This document shows positions 16,337 to 25,365 of a stretch of 64,000 nt of DNA, piece by piece; positions within the stretch are counted from its first letter, which is position 1, and every line of letters starts with the position of its first letter. The notes below the pieces were generated by a model. The model did no database searches, was not told the origin of the DNA, and saw only the letters and a program-made list of their open reading frames with translations. Source of the DNA: Mucilaginibacter_A sp041088075 (GTDB lineage Bacteria; Bacteroidota; Bacteroidia; Sphingobacteriales; Sphingobacteriaceae); contig NZ_JBGCVY010000037.1 in the NCBI RefSeq assembly GCF_041088075.1, positions 62,001-126,000 on the forward strand, written 5' to 3'. The translations under genes and the position numbers were made by a program.

Positions 16337-18685
16337 GTGAAACTTTTATCTACCTTTTTTATATTATTATTAAGCCTGACGGCTGCTGCCCAAACTGTTA
16401 ATGTGTTAGAAGGAACCGTTACAACGCAAGCGGGGGCACCGGTATCTTCGGCTACCATAAGCGTTTTAAACAGCACGAAAGCGGTTGCCTCTGACAGAGC
16501 GGGCAGGTTTAGCTTTAGCTTAGCCCGAGACATTTACCAGTTGTCCATCAGTGCGGTTGGTTTTGCAACGCAGATTATAACGGTTAACCTTAGCCATAAA
16601 GCGGCCAAAAACATAGTTGTTCAGCTCAGAGCTGCAGAACAGCAACTAAGCGAAGTAGTGGTGTCGGCAGAAAAACAGCAGCAGGATGTGCAAAAAGTGC
16701 CCGCCGCTGTTACCGTTTTGGATGCCAAACAGATCAGGGATTACCGCCTTTGGGACATCACTAACCTGACCGCCATTGCCCCCAGTTTATTTGTGGTTGA
16801 ACATGGCAACAGTGCGAGCTCTAATTTCTTTAACATTCGTGGGGTGATGGGCTTTTCCAACGAGCAGGCCGTTGCCACTTATGTAGATGGTGTCTATCAA
16901 TTTGATTACTTTTCTGCACCACCTACGTTTAACGACATCCAAAGTATTGAAATTTTGCGCGGCCCGCAAGGCACGCTGTATGGACGCAACGCTTATGGAG
17001 GTGTCGTAAACATTACCACCCGCCAGCCCGGCAACACGCCTACCGGTTATGCAGAAACCACATTTGGCAACTACGGGCAGCAGCGTTATACGGCCAGCCT
17101 TTCGGAACCGATCGTCAAAAACAAGCTGTTTGCCAGTGGTTCTTTTACCTATAACCATCGTGGTTCGATTTATTATAACGAGTTTACCAAAAGCGGCTAC
17201 GACCGCCGGGAAGACTATTCGGGCAACTTTAATTTACGTTATTTGCCCTCAGCAAACTGGTTGTTGGCGCTGAACGTAAAAACAGAAAATGACCATGACC
17301 GCGGCAGCTTTCCCTGGGTAACTTCTTATGACGAGGTATTTTCCAAAGCTTACCAGGTCAATAGCAACAATGCCAATGTTGAACGGCGGAATAATTTCAA
17401 CACCTCTCTTGCCGCCAACTATTATGGCAAAAGTTTTAATTTTACTTCGGTATTTTCTTACATCGGCTACCGCCTGTATTATCCCGATAGCGGTATTGAT
17501 TATGATTTTAGCCCGTTAAATATCCTTAGCGTTGGCCCGGACACCCGGCAGCATATTTTTGCCCAGGAACTCCGGTTTTCCTCGCCATCCGCAAATCATG
17601 GCAAACTGCAATGGGTAGCCGGAGCGTACGGCTTTACGCAGAACAACCACATTAATTCACCAGTTTATTACGGGCCCGACTATTTACAACTCGACCCAAC
17701 GTCCGGCGCGCCGTTTACCACGACCAGCATCAGCCAGGGAACCAACAAAGGCTATGCTTTTTTTGGGCAGGCAACTTATCCGCTTACAAGTAAATTGGAT
17801 TTTACAGCAGGCATACGCTACGATGATGAAAACCGTAAATTGGGCCAGTACACCGACTACCAGAAAGACCCTGCCCCGCCGGTTATACAAACGCCAAACC
17901 AGGATTACCAGGCCAACTTTCACGCCGTAACACCAAAATTCGTTTTAAGCTACAAACTACAGGACAACATGCTGCTTTATGGCAGCTATGCACGTGGCTT
18001 CCGGGCGGGCGGGTTAAACACTAACGCAACCGATCCCGCTCAGGTTCCATATCAGCCGGAGCATTCGGACAATTACGAGATCGGGTGGAAAAATATGTTT
18101 TTGGATAACAAGCTGAAATTGAACCTGACGGTGTTTTACCTGGAGCAGCACAACCAGCAGATCAGCACTTCCCATGACGGCGTAAACCAGCTTGTCTTAA
18201 ATGTAGGGGAAATGCACAACAAAGGTGCAGAACTGGAACTGACGGCCCTGCCCGTAAAAGGCCTGCAAATTGATTGGAATGCGAGCTATTCCTATGCGCG
18301 GTACACTTCGCTCTTGTTGTACAGCAATGAGGCCAAAGCGGTGGTAAACTACAAAGGCGACCAGCCCATCAATACGCCACCGGTCAGTTCGATGCTTGCC
18401 GCCCAGTACACTTATGGTTTTGCGGGAAGCAAACAAAAGTTGGCTGCATTTGTCCGGGGCGAATACCGTTACTTAGACAAATATTACTTTGATTTTATTA
18501 ACGGCCTGAGCCAGCCTGCCTACAGTTTGTTTAATGCCAAAGCAGGGATAACCAGTAAAAACTTTGAACTTAATTTTTGGGCGCGAAACATCAATGATAA
18601 AAAGTATATCACTTACGGCTCTTTTGGCACTTTCATTTTAGGAAGCCCAAGAACTTACGGAACAACTTTAATTGCTAAATTTTAA
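16337..18685 (+). CDS. TonB-dependent outer-membrane receptor
   Basis: A 782-residue receptor. Signal peptide (residues 1-19, ending LTAAAQ), a carboxypeptidase-regulatory-like domain (about 22-100; VLEGTVTTQAGAPVSSATI), a plug domain (about 112-220; FNIRGVMG, then IEILRGPQGTLYGRNAYGG) and a 22-strand-type barrel to the C-terminal Phe. It imports a ligand through the outer membrane using TonB energy. No SusD partner follows, so it is of the siderophore/metal-type class instead of a glycan receptor. The start is GTG at 16337, the only reasonable initiation codon before the signal peptide. It lies between a CxGxC protein and a DJ-1/YHS lipoprotein (9-base gap). Confidence 0.9.
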   Translation: MKLLSTFFILLLSLTAAAQTVNVLEGTVTTQAGAPVSSATISVLNSTKAVASDRAGRFSFSLARDIYQLSISAVGFATQIITVNLSHKAAKNIVVQLRAAEQQLSEVVVSAEKQQQDVQKVPAAVTVLDAKQIRDYRLWDITNLTAIAPSLFVVEHGNSASSNFFNIRGVMGFSNEQAVATYVDGVYQFDYFSAPPTFNDIQSIEILRGPQGTLYGRNAYGGVVNITTRQPGNTPTGYAETTFGNYGQQRYTASLSEPIVKNKLFASGSFTYNHRGSIYYNEFTKSGYDRREDYSGNFNLRYLPSANWLLALNVKTENDHDRGSFPWVTSYDEVFSKAYQVNSNNANVERRNNFNTSLAANYYGKSFNFTSVFSYIGYRLYYPDSGIDYDFSPLNILSVGPDTRQHIFAQELRFSSPSANHGKLQWVAGAYGFTQNNHINSPVYYGPDYLQLDPTSGAPFTTTSISQGTNKGYAFFGQATYPLTSKLDFTAGIRYDDENRKLGQYTDYQKDPAPPVIQTPNQDYQANFHAVTPKFVLSYKLQDNMLLYGSYARGFRAGGLNTNATDPAQVPYQPEHSDNYEIGWKNMFLDNKLKLNLTVFYLEQHNQQISTSHDGVNQLVLNVGEMHNKGAELELTALPVKGLQIDWNASYSYARYTSLLLYSNEAKAVVNYKGDQPINTPPVSSMLAAQYTYGFAGSKQKLAAFVRGEYRYLDKYYFDFINGLSQPAYSLFNAKAGITSKNFELNFWARNINDKKYITYGSFGTFILGSPRTYGTTLIAKF

Positions 18686-18693
18686 ACGTTAAA

Positions 18694-19608
18694 ATGATGA
18701 ACTATAAAAACCTGCTGATTTTCCTGCTGCTTATTACAGCAGCTTCATGCAAACAAAAAACGGAAACAAAAAAAACCACAATTCAAAAAAATGGTATTCA
18801 TGTGGCCATTTTGCTTTATCCCGGCGTAGAACTGCTCGACTTTTCAGGCCCGGCAGAAGTTTTTAGTAATGCAAAAGGGTTTGATGTTTATACGGTTTCT
18901 ACTGCGGGGAAGAGCATCGCCACAAAAAACGGAACCTTGAAAATAACCGCGGATTACACCCTTGACAATGCGCCCCAGCCGGATATCATCGTGGTTCCGG
19001 GCGGCCCGGAAGATGCCATTAAGCCGGTTACTACAAATCAAAATACCATGAGCTGGCTAAAGAAAGCGAGCCTTAAAACCCGGCTCACCATGTCGGTTTG
19101 TACCGGGGCAGAAATATTAGGCAAAGCCGGCATTCTTGAAAATAAAACGGCCACTACGCATCAGGCTGCACTGGACACATTGCAATCGCGCTATAAAAAT
19201 ACCCGCTTTGTCAAAGATGTGCGTTTTGTGGAAGACGGAAAAGTGATTACCACGGCTGGTGTATCGGCCGGTATTGATGGCGCTTTATATGTGGTTGAAA
19301 AGTTGAAAGGCCTGAAAGAAGCACTGTTTGTAACACTGTTGATGCAATATGACAAGTGGAAACCGGGCGATGGGATGATCATCGGGGCAAAAACGATAAC
19401 CGAAGCGCATCCCAATCTGTCGGCAACAGAAGAAAAGGCGCAGCAAAATGAAGTATTGCCGTCAGATGGCAACGATATTGTTTGCGGGATGATGTTGAAG
19501 AAAGGAAACAAAATCACGTACCGTTACAAGGGAAAGTTGTACGGGTTTTGTTCTCCAGGGTGTAAAAAGCTTTTTGTAAACCATCCCGAAACTTACACCA
19601 GCAAATAG
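18694..19608 (+). CDS. DJ-1/PfpI (GATase1-like) lipoprotein with C-terminal YHS domain
   Basis: A 304-residue fusion. Residues 1-18 are a signal peptide with lipobox TAASC (Cys19). Residues about 33-225 are a DJ-1/PfpI domain of the type found in GlxA-like regulators, with the nucleophile elbow SVCTGAEIL (Cys136) and VPGGPE at 101-106. Residues about 258-304 form a YHS/TRASH-like domain (VCGMML, then YRYKGKLYGFCSPGCKKLF) with Cys residues suited to binding a metal ion such as copper. There is no AraC DNA-binding domain. The export signal plus metal domain suggests a periplasmic or outer-membrane metal-handling protein. It follows the TonB receptor by 9 bases. Confidence 0.8.
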   Translation: MMNYKNLLIFLLLITAASCKQKTETKKTTIQKNGIHVAILLYPGVELLDFSGPAEVFSNAKGFDVYTVSTAGKSIATKNGTLKITADYTLDNAPQPDIIVVPGGPEDAIKPVTTNQNTMSWLKKASLKTRLTMSVCTGAEILGKAGILENKTATTHQAALDTLQSRYKNTRFVKDVRFVEDGKVITTAGVSAGIDGALYVVEKLKGLKEALFVTLLMQYDKWKPGDGMIIGAKTITEAHPNLSATEEKAQQNEVLPSDGNDIVCGMMLKKGNKITYRYKGKLYGFCSPGCKKLFVNHPETYTSK

Positions 19609-19694
19609 GAAGCCACAAACAATAGGGTGAGGGGTCTATAGTTCAAGTATTAATGAAGATGTTTAAACCCTTTTCCAGTCCTGTATTTTTTGGC

Positions 19695-19790
19695 TGATAC
19701 TTCTTTTACCCTATAAAAATTGGTGCTTTTACCGGCCTAACATAAATCAAATCAGGTTGCCCGCCAATTTTTATAGGGTAAAAGAAGCAT
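19695..19790. repeat. Palindromic repeat element (facing motif pair)
   Basis: GATACTTCTTTTACCC plus TATAAAAATTGG (19695-19722) faces CCAATTTTTATAGGG plus TAAAAGAAGCAT (19764-19790). An outer ATGTTTAAACCC (about 19657-19668) resembles the left end of the larger elements at 30.1, 36.8 and 56.0 kb, but the right end is degenerate. A further copy with tail follows at 19895-19922. The 359-base gap holds no gene. Confidence 0.85.
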
Positions 19791-19894
19791 GGTGTAAAAC
19801 AGAAAAGAATAAGTTTGATATGAAATTACTGTTTTTTGCTAATTTTCTTTTTCATTAATCAAAGATTTTTAAATTAAATCATATTTAACCCAAT

Positions 19895-19922
19895 ACCAAT
19901 TTTATAGTGCTAAAAGAAGCAT
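19895..19922 (-). repeat. Dispersed motif with full tail
   Basis: ACCAATTTTATAGTGC followed by TAAAAGAAGCAT; single copy 45 bases from the 3' end of the porin gene. Confidence 0.9.
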
Positions 19923-19967
19923 TTGCCAACTATTTCTTCCTTTGGTTGAAACAATTCAAAAACCACC

Positions 19968-22103
19968 TCAATCATAAAAATTCCAGCTTACGCCAAATTT
20001 CAAAAGCTTGTCCTGCATTGGGTAGCCGCTCCTGCCGCCGGGGGCAATCACCGTGTAAAACCCTTTGCTAAACAAGCCCTGGTTGGCATAATCGTATTTT
20101 AAAAACAAGTTGGTGCGCCGTAAAGTGCCTTTGATAAAAAAATCAACCACCGGATAACTTGGGAACGTAACGTTGTTTGCTGAATTGGTATTGTAAAACT
20201 GGCCAATCCCCGGCGCATAAGCTTGTGCCAGATAAGTTGAATTGTACCTTACCGCAAAGCCCATATTGGTGTGCAGCACGTTAAAAAAACGTTTGGTGTA
20301 ATAAAAACTGCTGTAAACGTAGTATTCGGGCGTGCGCAAAACGTTGGCATTATCGGTTTTTTGGTAAACAAAGAAATTATCCAAATGCAAGCTGCGCCAG
20401 GTAAAGTTTTTGCCAATGCTGATTTTTAACAAACTGATCGCGCCGCTATTTTGCGTTGCCTTCGGGTTATTGTTCAAAGAATCCTGCGGCACCTGAAAAT
20501 ACAGGTAATTGTTCAGCAAAAAGTATTCGGCCTTGGCATCAAACTGCAACTTGTCGTTTTGGTAATTGAAAGACAAGCCCGTTGTTTTTGGTTTGCTGAA
20601 ACTGTTATGGAAATCGTAATGGCTGGAAGTCCAGTTGGTAAAAATGATGGGCGCCGTATTGCTTTGCGTATAGCCTTCCAAAATTACGCGGCCAATTTTG
20701 TTGCCCAGCAAAACGTTCAATTTGGCATCGTACAAATAATCGCCAAACTCCCTGCCCAAAGTTACCTGCTGAAAATTGGCATCCAATGCGGCACGGTTGC
20801 TCAAATTATAACCCAAGCGTGCTTTTAAAGTGATGTCCTGAAAAGAAGTGTGGTTTACCAATTGCTGGTAGTTGGAAGTGGCCAGTTGCCCCGGCTGCCG
20901 CACGTACTGGCTGTAGTTGTAATAATCGTGCACCAAACCCAAATCCAGTTTCAGCTCGTTGCGCACAAATTTAACGGCATTTCCCCGAAGGTAAAAACTG
21001 TAAGAAAAATCATTGCGGATATGTTTGACCATGACGGAATCTCGCGAGTACAGCGAATCGTACCTGGCAAGCGGAAAAACGTGGTATTGGTCGGCCTCGT
21101 CCTGCAAATACGTATACTTCTGCGTGTTATAAGTAAAAGTATGCGAAACACGCTGCGTAGGCAACACGCTGGAAGACGAACCTGCGCCCGTTTTTAAACC
21201 TTCTGTGCGGCCGATGTAATAAAACTGCTTGATGTAAATGCTGTTGTTGCGCCAGTTATCGCGCGAATTGTTGAGCCTTACGGGCTGCGAACTTTTAGAC
21301 AGCGAACCACTTGTGCCGGTAGTGCCCGAAGATCCGTTGAAAATGGTATCACTTAAAATGGAACCGTTTTCCGGCATCTTTAAATTGTTAAAATTAAGGT
21401 TGCCCAGCAAATTGTAGCGTTTGCTTTTTGATTCGTACCAGGTAAAAATAGCGGCTTCCAGGTGGTCTGCTTTTTGCCTTGGATAAAAACCGACCGAACC
21501 GATGCGGTTAAAATTGAAGCCAATATTCCAGTTGGGTTTGATATTTTGCGTATGCGTAACCCGGAAAACCTGTTCTTTTAAAGCACCGTTTACATAGTAT
21601 AAATTGGTAAAAGGCGTGCGGGCGCGGTAGTATGTAATGTCTTCCGGCCTCAATAAATAGTCATCCAAAGCATGTAGGCCAATATCAAAACCTACTTTTT
21701 TTACCGGTTCAAAAAGTAAACTTCGATCGGCCAAGCCTAAATTCCCCAATCCAATTTTTGGGTTGCGCGGTTGGTACAACGAACTGTAGTTTTCAAAGTT
21801 GGTCAAAGTTGTGTCCAACGGCAAAACCTGTGTACTGTCGTTCAACAGTTTTTCGTTGGTTACACGGATAAATTTGGAGGTAAAAATCACGGTATCGCCT
21901 TTATGCTCGTCGCGTTTGCGCAAGGTGTCCAGCAACTGGTCGTCGGTCAAAGCCTTTGCGGGCTTTCGTTTCGTCGTATCGTTTTGATTAAACGGATTGG
22001 TGTTGGTGTTAGAATTGGTTGTACGGCCATATTGCGCGTAAACAGACGGCGCGGACAGGCAAATAATCAGAAATAATAAAAATTTAAGCGGCTTTAATAT
22101 CAC
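19968..22103 (-). CDS. Putative porin / large outer-membrane beta-barrel
   Basis: A 711-residue protein with a signal peptide (LLFLIICLSAPSVYAQ) followed by an Asn/Thr-rich linker (about 25-50), a region with DTTLTNFENYSSLYQPRNPKIGLGNLG-like sequence and a long array of alternating aromatic/polar strands. This is the Bacteroidota 'putative porin' architecture, with a predicted outer-membrane location. Its ATG overlaps the stop of the purine nucleoside phosphorylase gene by 4 bases, giving the order lpxK-PNP-porin. This conserved adjacency suggests a role in nucleoside or purine passage, but that is inference. Confidence 0.8.
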   Translation of the reverse strand: MILKPLKFLLFLIICLSAPSVYAQYGRTTNSNTNTNPFNQNDTTKRKPAKALTDDQLLDTLRKRDEHKGDTVIFTSKFIRVTNEKLLNDSTQVLPLDTTLTNFENYSSLYQPRNPKIGLGNLGLADRSLLFEPVKKVGFDIGLHALDDYLLRPEDITYYRARTPFTNLYYVNGALKEQVFRVTHTQNIKPNWNIGFNFNRIGSVGFYPRQKADHLEAAIFTWYESKSKRYNLLGNLNFNNLKMPENGSILSDTIFNGSSGTTGTSGSLSKSSQPVRLNNSRDNWRNNSIYIKQFYYIGRTEGLKTGAGSSSSVLPTQRVSHTFTYNTQKYTYLQDEADQYHVFPLARYDSLYSRDSVMVKHIRNDFSYSFYLRGNAVKFVRNELKLDLGLVHDYYNYSQYVRQPGQLATSNYQQLVNHTSFQDITLKARLGYNLSNRAALDANFQQVTLGREFGDYLYDAKLNVLLGNKIGRVILEGYTQSNTAPIIFTNWTSSHYDFHNSFSKPKTTGLSFNYQNDKLQFDAKAEYFLLNNYLYFQVPQDSLNNNPKATQNSGAISLLKISIGKNFTWRSLHLDNFFVYQKTDNANVLRTPEYYVYSSFYYTKRFFNVLHTNMGFAVRYNSTYLAQAYAPGIGQFYNTNSANNVTFPSYPVVDFFIKGTLRRTNLFLKYDYANQGLFSKGFYTVIAPGGRSGYPMQDKLLKFGVSWNFYD

Positions 22104-22915
22104 AGGTCGGCAATCAGTTCTTTCAGGATCAACGTCATTTTTGGTTCGGCAGCATGTGCCACGGCAATAATTTCATCCACCGAAACCGGTTTCAGGTCAT
22201 CGGGGAAACCTTCATCTGTCAACACGGAAATGGCAAAAACAGGCAGGCCCATGTGGTTGGCCACAATTACTTCAGGCACGGTGCTCATGCCAACTGCATC
22301 GCCGCCAATAATGCGTAAATAACGGTATTCGGCACGGGTTTCCAGGTTTGGGCCGGTAACCGAAACATAAATACCTTTGTGGCAGGCAATGCTGTTTTTA
22401 CCGGCTATTTTTAAGGCTTTTTCAATCCAGTCCTGTCGGTAAGGCTGGCTCATGTCCGGGAAACGCGGCCCCAGTTCCTCGTTGTTGTTTCCGCGCAGCG
22501 GGTTATCGGGCTGCAGGTTGATGTGGTCTTCAATCACCATCAGATCGCCTTTTTTATAAGCCGGATTTAAGGCACCGCTGGCGTTGGAAACTAGCAAAGC
22601 TTTGATGCCCAGCATCTTCATAATCCGCACCGGAAACGTAATTTGCTGCATGGAATAGCCTTCGTAATAATGCAAACGGCCTTGCATGGCCACCACTTTT
22701 TTGCCGGCCAGCATCCCGAAAATGAGTTTGCCCGAATGAAACTCTAAGGTAGAAATCGGAAAATCAGGGATGTTGCTGTACATCAACTGTTTTTCCACTT
22801 CCATTTCATTTACCAAGCCGCCCAAACCTGTGCCCAAAATAATACCGATTTCCGGCTCGAAACCATTAATCCGGCTTTGTATGTAAGCGGTTGTTTTTCT
22901 GATACTTTCTAACAT
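22100..22915 (-). CDS. Purine-nucleoside phosphorylase (trimeric PNP family)
   Basis: A 271-residue enzyme that splits purine nucleosides with phosphate to base and ribose-1-phosphate. Conserved blocks are IGIILGTGLGGL (residues 24-35), FHSGKLIFGMLAGKKV, MQGRLHYYEGYS with the phosphate-binding Arg/His, VSNASGALNP, YVSVTGPNLETRAE and GMSTVPEVIVANHMGL. Length fits the trimeric class. Its 5' end overlaps the 3' end of lpxK by 50 bases and its 3' end overlaps the porin start by 4 bases, so the three genes are translationally interlocked. Confidence 0.93.
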   Translation of the reverse strand: MLESIRKTTAYIQSRINGFEPEIGIILGTGLGGLVNEMEVEKQLMYSNIPDFPISTLEFHSGKLIFGMLAGKKVVAMQGRLHYYEGYSMQQITFPVRIMKMLGIKALLVSNASGALNPAYKKGDLMVIEDHINLQPDNPLRGNNNEELGPRFPDMSQPYRQDWIEKALKIAGKNSIACHKGIYVSVTGPNLETRAEYRYLRIIGGDAVGMSTVPEVIVANHMGLPVFAISVLTDEGFPDDLKPVSVDEIIAVAHAAEPKMTLILKELIADL

Positions 22916-23942
22916 AATTTTCTATCAACTGCTTAAACGCCGACGCTTCGTTATTTAAAAAATTTAGACCAATCGGCGCAACAAAAACCGGCAAACCGGC
23001 AAGTGCTTTTTGCAAAGCAGGTTCTTGTAAACGCTGCGCATCTTTTTCTGTTGTGATGATTACTTTTTTATCCGTGGTACAATTGTTAAAATCTGCAACA
23101 AGTTTACTTATATTTTTGATGGTAAACTGATGATGGTCCGGATATTTGTGCAGATAAACCGCTTCAAACTGCTTACGCAAATGTTGCAGCAACGGTTGCG
23201 GATTGGCAATTCCCGTCAGCAAAAACACCACTGATTTTTGATCGGTAAAAGAAGCATCGGCCAAAGGCGTAAAAGGTTTAAAACCTTGGTAAACGATGCT
23301 GGTGAAAAACAAATTTTGATGCGGTAAAAGAAGCATTTGCTGTTTGATTTGCTGCTGGTTTTCTGCGGATAATTGCGGCGGGCATTTGCTGATCACGATT
23401 ACATCCGCACGCTTTCTGCCTGAAAAAGGTTCGCGGTAATTTCCTACGGGAAGCAAAAAACGAGGCTGGTTGAGCTTTCCATAATCAAACAATAAAATAC
23501 TGAAACCAGGCTGCAAGGCGCGGTGCTGATAGGCATCGTCCAGCAAAATTACATCGTGTTCGTCCTTTAATTTTTCGACACCGACTACACGGCTTTCGCA
23601 AACGGCAACCGTAACATCCGGAAACTTTTGTTTGAACTGGCGCGGTTCATCGCCCACGGTTTCGGCCATACTGTTTTTATCGGCATAAAAAAAGCCTTGG
23701 GTTTTGCGGCCGTAACCGCGGCTTAACGTGGCAATTTTGTAATTCGGTTTTAAGGTTTGGATGAGAAATTCCGTCATCGGGCTTTTGCCGGCGCCGCCAA
23801 CTTCCAGGTTCCCGATCACAATTACGGGCAAATCAAATTTGGTGCTTTTGAAAACCCCGGTATCGTAAAAATAATTCCGGGCGATGACCACCAAGTCGTA
23901 AACCCAGGAAAAAGGAAGCAGCAGGTAACGGAAATAAGACAT
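22866..23942 (-). CDS. lpxK: Tetraacyldisaccharide 4'-kinase LpxK
   Basis: Phosphorylates the 4' position of the lipid A disaccharide in the Raetz pathway, at the inner membrane. It has the N-terminal hydrophobic anchor (MSYFRYLLLPFSWVYDLVV), the Walker A-like loop IGNLEVGGAGKSP (about residues 43-55) and TLSRGYGRKTQGF. The ATG at 23942 (358 residues) is preferred to one five codons upstream. Three repeat-family copies lie inside the frame: 23244-23257 (DASFTDQKS), 23323-23336 (QMLLLPHQN) and a sister-motif copy near 23666-23690 (FFYADKNSMA). They fall in segments expected to be variable loops. The 50-base overlap with the next gene is long for coupled genes. Confidence 0.93.
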   Translation of the reverse strand: MSYFRYLLLPFSWVYDLVVIARNYFYDTGVFKSTKFDLPVIVIGNLEVGGAGKSPMTEFLIQTLKPNYKIATLSRGYGRKTQGFFYADKNSMAETVGDEPRQFKQKFPDVTVAVCESRVVGVEKLKDEHDVILLDDAYQHRALQPGFSILLFDYGKLNQPRFLLPVGNYREPFSGRKRADVIVISKCPPQLSAENQQQIKQQMLLLPHQNLFFTSIVYQGFKPFTPLADASFTDQKSVVFLLTGIANPQPLLQHLRKQFEAVYLHKYPDHHQFTIKNISKLVADFNNCTTDKKVIITTEKDAQRLQEPALQKALAGLPVFVAPIGLNFLNNEASAFKQLIENYVRKYQKNNRLHTKPD

Positions 23943-24013
23943 GGGTTTTAACTTCAAAGTTTCAATTTCAACTTAAAACTTACCTTGTTTTTTTCGTGGC
24001 GGCCCTTCATCCA

Positions 24014-24027
24014 ATGCTTCTTTTATC
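24014..24027 (+). repeat. Dispersed motif, single copy
   Basis: ATGCTTCTTTTATC in the divergent gap between lpxK and a small exported protein; followed by A-rich sequence. Confidence 0.85.
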
Positions 24028-24131
24028 AACCAAAAATAAAACAATTAAAATTACCGCAACTTTTACCGGCTGCATTTTTTACGAATTATAAATTTAAAAC
24101 TCTTAATTTTTTGTTACTTTGGCATTAGAAA

Positions 24132-24470
24132 ATGTTTAGGCGCGCTTTTAAAATTATCGTATGCACAGGTTTTGTTTTGACCATGATGATCAAAACTTCA
24201 GTCCCTGTCAATACTGTTTTTATCAGTCATTTTTCTGAACAAATTAATCCTGCCGCCCTGCATTCCGAAGAGGAAAAAGATGACGAAGCTTCGGTTGATT
24301 TAAAATGCCGGACCGGAAAATTTAAAAAATGTTTGAGTGAAGCTTTTGTTCATCATTGCAATTTTTTTCCGCTCGTTCCACACCTTTATTTTATTTATGG
24401 GCAACAGGTCCCGCTTTTTAAACAAACACACTTTCCCGTCATCCCTGCGCCCCCTCCAAATTTAACCTGA
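24132..24470 (+). CDS. Small exported hypothetical protein, 112 aa
   Basis: A 112-residue frame with a hydrophobic N-terminus (IIVCTGFVLTMMIKTSV) that is a probable signal peptide, an acidic middle part (HSEEEKDDEAS) and a Pro-rich C-terminus (FPVIPAPPPN). A sister-motif copy (ATACTGTTTTTATC, about 24211) is in frame as NTVFIS. It precedes a DUF1275 gene by about 100 bases on the same strand. Not recognised; codon usage is acceptable but support is moderate. Confidence 0.5.
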   Translation: MFRRAFKIIVCTGFVLTMMIKTSVPVNTVFISHFSEQINPAALHSEEEKDDEASVDLKCRTGKFKKCLSEAFVHHCNFFPLVPHLYFIYGQQVPLFKQTHFPVIPAPPPNLT

Positions 24471-24573
24471 ATTAATTATTGCAGAAAAAACCTGTAGAAA
24501 ACCTGGCTAAAAGGCTGGTTTCAACAGAAATAATAAACAGTAGTTTTTAATTCATCTTATTTTTACTTCTTTT

Positions 24574-25332
24574 ATGTTAAGAAAAACAAAGGAAGGGCGC
24601 ACGCTTAAAGATAATTTAATGCTGGCTTCTTCTACGGCGTTTGTTGCCGGCATGACCAATGTAGCGGGCGTAATTGCGTTTTTGTCTTTTACCAGCAACA
24701 TTACCGGCCATGTGGCCATGCTTGCCCGCAAAATTGTAAACAAAGAACACCATGATATTTTGGTTTATTCGTTATGGCTGCTGCTGTTTTTACTGGGCGC
24801 TTTTACGGCCAATTTCATCACCAAAAGTTACAATAAAAGGGGCAGTTACCGCGCACATGCCGTACCTATTTTTATCGAAATTATTGTGCTATTTGTGGTG
24901 GCTGTTTACGGGCATAATTATTATACAGAAACACAGTTGGAGCGCGAACTGATTATCGGCACGATGTTGTTTTCGATGGGGCTGCAAAACGGATTGGTTT
25001 CTACCATTTCGGGCGGACTGGTCAAAACAACACATTTAACCGGACTTTTTACCGATCTGGGCGGCGAGCTTTCTGAATACCTTCATGCGGCAAAAGGCCA
25101 GGCAGGGGCAATCAAACAAAAGCTGATGATCCGTTTAACCATTTTGAGCTTTTACTTAATTGGCGGTATAATCGGCGGTTACTTTTTCGAACGGTACGAT
25201 TTCCGCATTTTTTACTTTATCCCTTTTATTTTGCTGACCATTTTGTACTACGATATTTCGAGCGTGATTTTGCACAAAAGTTTAAAATTTCTGTCCTATC
25301 CGTTTAGAAAAAAGCAAACTGTCCAGATTTAA
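24574..25332 (+). CDS. DUF1275 (YoaK-like) membrane protein
   Basis: A 252-residue polytopic inner-membrane protein. The N-terminal helix ASSTAFVAGMTNVAGVIAFLSFTSNITGHV is the signature of DUF1275, followed by helices at about 70-90, 105-125, 130-150, 190-212 and 220-240. MGLQNGLVSTISGGLVKTTHLTG is the second conserved block. Function unknown; in other bacteria YoaK-type proteins are linked only loosely to stress or transport. It is followed by a carbonic anhydrase gene after 33 bases, so co-transcription is likely. Confidence 0.88.
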   Translation: MLRKTKEGRTLKDNLMLASSTAFVAGMTNVAGVIAFLSFTSNITGHVAMLARKIVNKEHHDILVYSLWLLLFLLGAFTANFITKSYNKRGSYRAHAVPIFIEIIVLFVVAVYGHNYYTETQLERELIIGTMLFSMGLQNGLVSTISGGLVKTTHLTGLFTDLGGELSEYLHAAKGQAGAIKQKLMIRLTILSFYLIGGIIGGYFFERYDFRIFYFIPFILLTILYYDISSVILHKSLKFLSYPFRKKQTVQI

Positions 25333-25365
25333 TCATCCATTCAAAACCTTAAAAAACAAAATTAT

